Shown here: positions 5,452 through 6,109 of the stretch, piece after piece
How the letters are laid out: every line of letters begins with the position of its first letter
How positions within the stretch are numbered: the first letter of the stretch is position 1
Source of the DNA: Candidatus Kaiserbacteria bacterium CG_4_10_14_0_2_um_filter_50_16
GTDB taxonomy: Bacteria > Patescibacteriota > Minisyncoccia > Phycocordibacterales > Phycocordibacteraceae
Reading direction: 5' to 3'
DNA length: 6,109 nt
NCBI GenBank assembly: GCA_002793115.1
Contig: PFPP01000054.1
Location: forward strand, 1-6,109
Notes under the pieces: model-generated
Told to the model about the DNA's origin: nothing
The model's input: only the letters and a program-made list of their open reading frames with translations
Databases searched by the model: none
Made by a program: the position numbers and the translations under genes

Positions 5452-6109
5452 ATGCCGCTTATACCGCTCATAGTCATCGGTATCTCCGCGTTCGCCATCA
5501 TCGGCATCATACTGCTCGGGCGACCGCGGCGCTTCTACTTCGTTCGTCACGGCGAAACACTCCTGAATGCACAGCATATCCGCCAAGGAAGAGAAGGTGC
5601 GCTCTCCGAACGCGGCCGGAACCAGGCAGAGAAGATAGGTCAGTTATTTAAAAATCTCCATATCGAGCGAATCATCTCGAGCACCTATCCGCGGGCGCAG
5701 GAAACAGCGGAGATTATCAACACGCACTTGAAAGTATCGATTACCTGTTCCGAACTTCTCGCTGAACGGCGCAACCCGAGCGAGATTGTGGGCAAGAGCA
5801 CTCGCGATCCTGAGGTTATCCGCATCGTCGATCAGATGGATCTTGCGTATCACGAAGACGAGTATCGCTTTTCCGATGAAGAAAATTTTGTCGAGTTGAA
5901 GGAACGCGCGCGGGAGTGTCTCAACTTCCTCGCGAGTCAGAACGCGCGCGGGAGTGTCGTCGTCACCCATCATCATTTCCTTAAAATGTTCCTCGCCTAC
6001 CTCCTCCATCGGGAACGGCTTCATGCCAGCGACTTTGTTAAACTTTCATTCTTCAACTTCTCAGACAACGCGGGCATCACCGTGTGTGATTTCTATCCGC
6101 TAAAAACAT
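5452..6109 (+). CDS. Membrane-anchored histidine phosphatase (phosphoglycerate mutase-like), 3' end cut by window
   Basis: At least 219 residues are visible with no stop before the window end. After a hydrophobic anchor (about 3-23) comes a histidine phosphatase domain. The phospho-accepting RHGE is at 32-35 in FYFVRHGET. LSERGRNQAEKIG (51-63) and the STYPRAQETA block with Arg81 are the usual second landmarks. A Glu near 105 and VVVTHHHF (His173) fit the acid and second catalytic His. The usual SHG is replaced by THHH. RPRR directly after the helix and the absence of charge before it suggest the N-terminus is outside and the catalytic domain in the cytoplasm. Known relatives dephosphorylate small metabolites or phosphoproteins; the substrate here is unknown. 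The ATG at 5452 begins right before the anchor; an in-frame ATG at 5425 would add nine residues. It follows the permease by 39 bases with no terminator, so it may be co-transcribed. Confidence 0.88.
   Translation, partial: MPLIPLIVIGISAFAIIGIILLGRPRRFYFVRHGETLLNAQHIRQGREGALSERGRNQAEKIGQLFKNLHIERIISSTYPRAQETAEIINTHLKVSITCSELLAERRNPSEIVGKSTRDPEVIRIVDQMDLAYHEDEYRFSDEENFVELKERARECLNFLASQNARGSVVVTHHHFLKMFLAYLLHRERLHASDFVKLSFFNFSDNAGITVCDFYPLKT

Overview
The window most resembles a chromosomal stretch from a Patescibacteria/CPR bacterium, probably of the Parcubacteria group. The grounds are family resemblance and gene style, not a marker gene. They are a compact three-gene MacAB-type exporter whose adaptor carries a large insertion and has no TolC gene in view, a short DUF378 membrane protein, weak or absent Shine-Dalgarno sequences, and tight gene spacing. 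All genes read well with the standard code, and TGA is used as a stop. The taxonomic call is an inference.

Left part (1-930): a strong hairpin with A and T tracts on its two sides (27-74) looks like a bidirectional terminator for an off-window gene. It is followed by an AT-rich gene (139-930) for an unrecognised four-helix membrane protein with a large extracytoplasmic domain. Sampled base composition is very different from the exporter genes (about 35% GC at 301-360 against about 63% at 2521-2580, counted by eye), so this gene may have been acquired.

Middle part (931-1931): a gap of more than 600 bases without a convincing protein gene. It contains a consensus -10 box (1000-1005), a roughly 110-base imperfect inverted repeat (1113-1222), smaller hairpins and a 14-bp GC-rich terminator (1500-1532). 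It may encode a structured RNA or be a decayed mobile repeat. On the minus strand lies a DUF378 protein (1556-1813), divergent from the exporter operon. The 118-base divergent spacer holds inverted repeats that could pair in two ways.

Right part (1932-6109): an apparent operon on the plus strand. It encodes a membrane-anchored HlyD/MacA-like adaptor, a MacB/LolD-type ATPase (ATGA overlap with the adaptor), a MacB/FtsX-type permease (2 bases on), and then, 39 bases later, a membrane-anchored histidine phosphatase that runs off the window. The first three should form one ATP-driven extrusion machine, with the ATPase and permease acting as a mechanotransmission motor and the adaptor as its extracytoplasmic partner.

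The most interesting signals are the long insertion in the adaptor, the structured non-coding region at about 1000-1536, and a recurring arrangement in which a TATA-type -10 box sits 9-10 bases before a start codon at three genes, suggesting leaderless transcripts.
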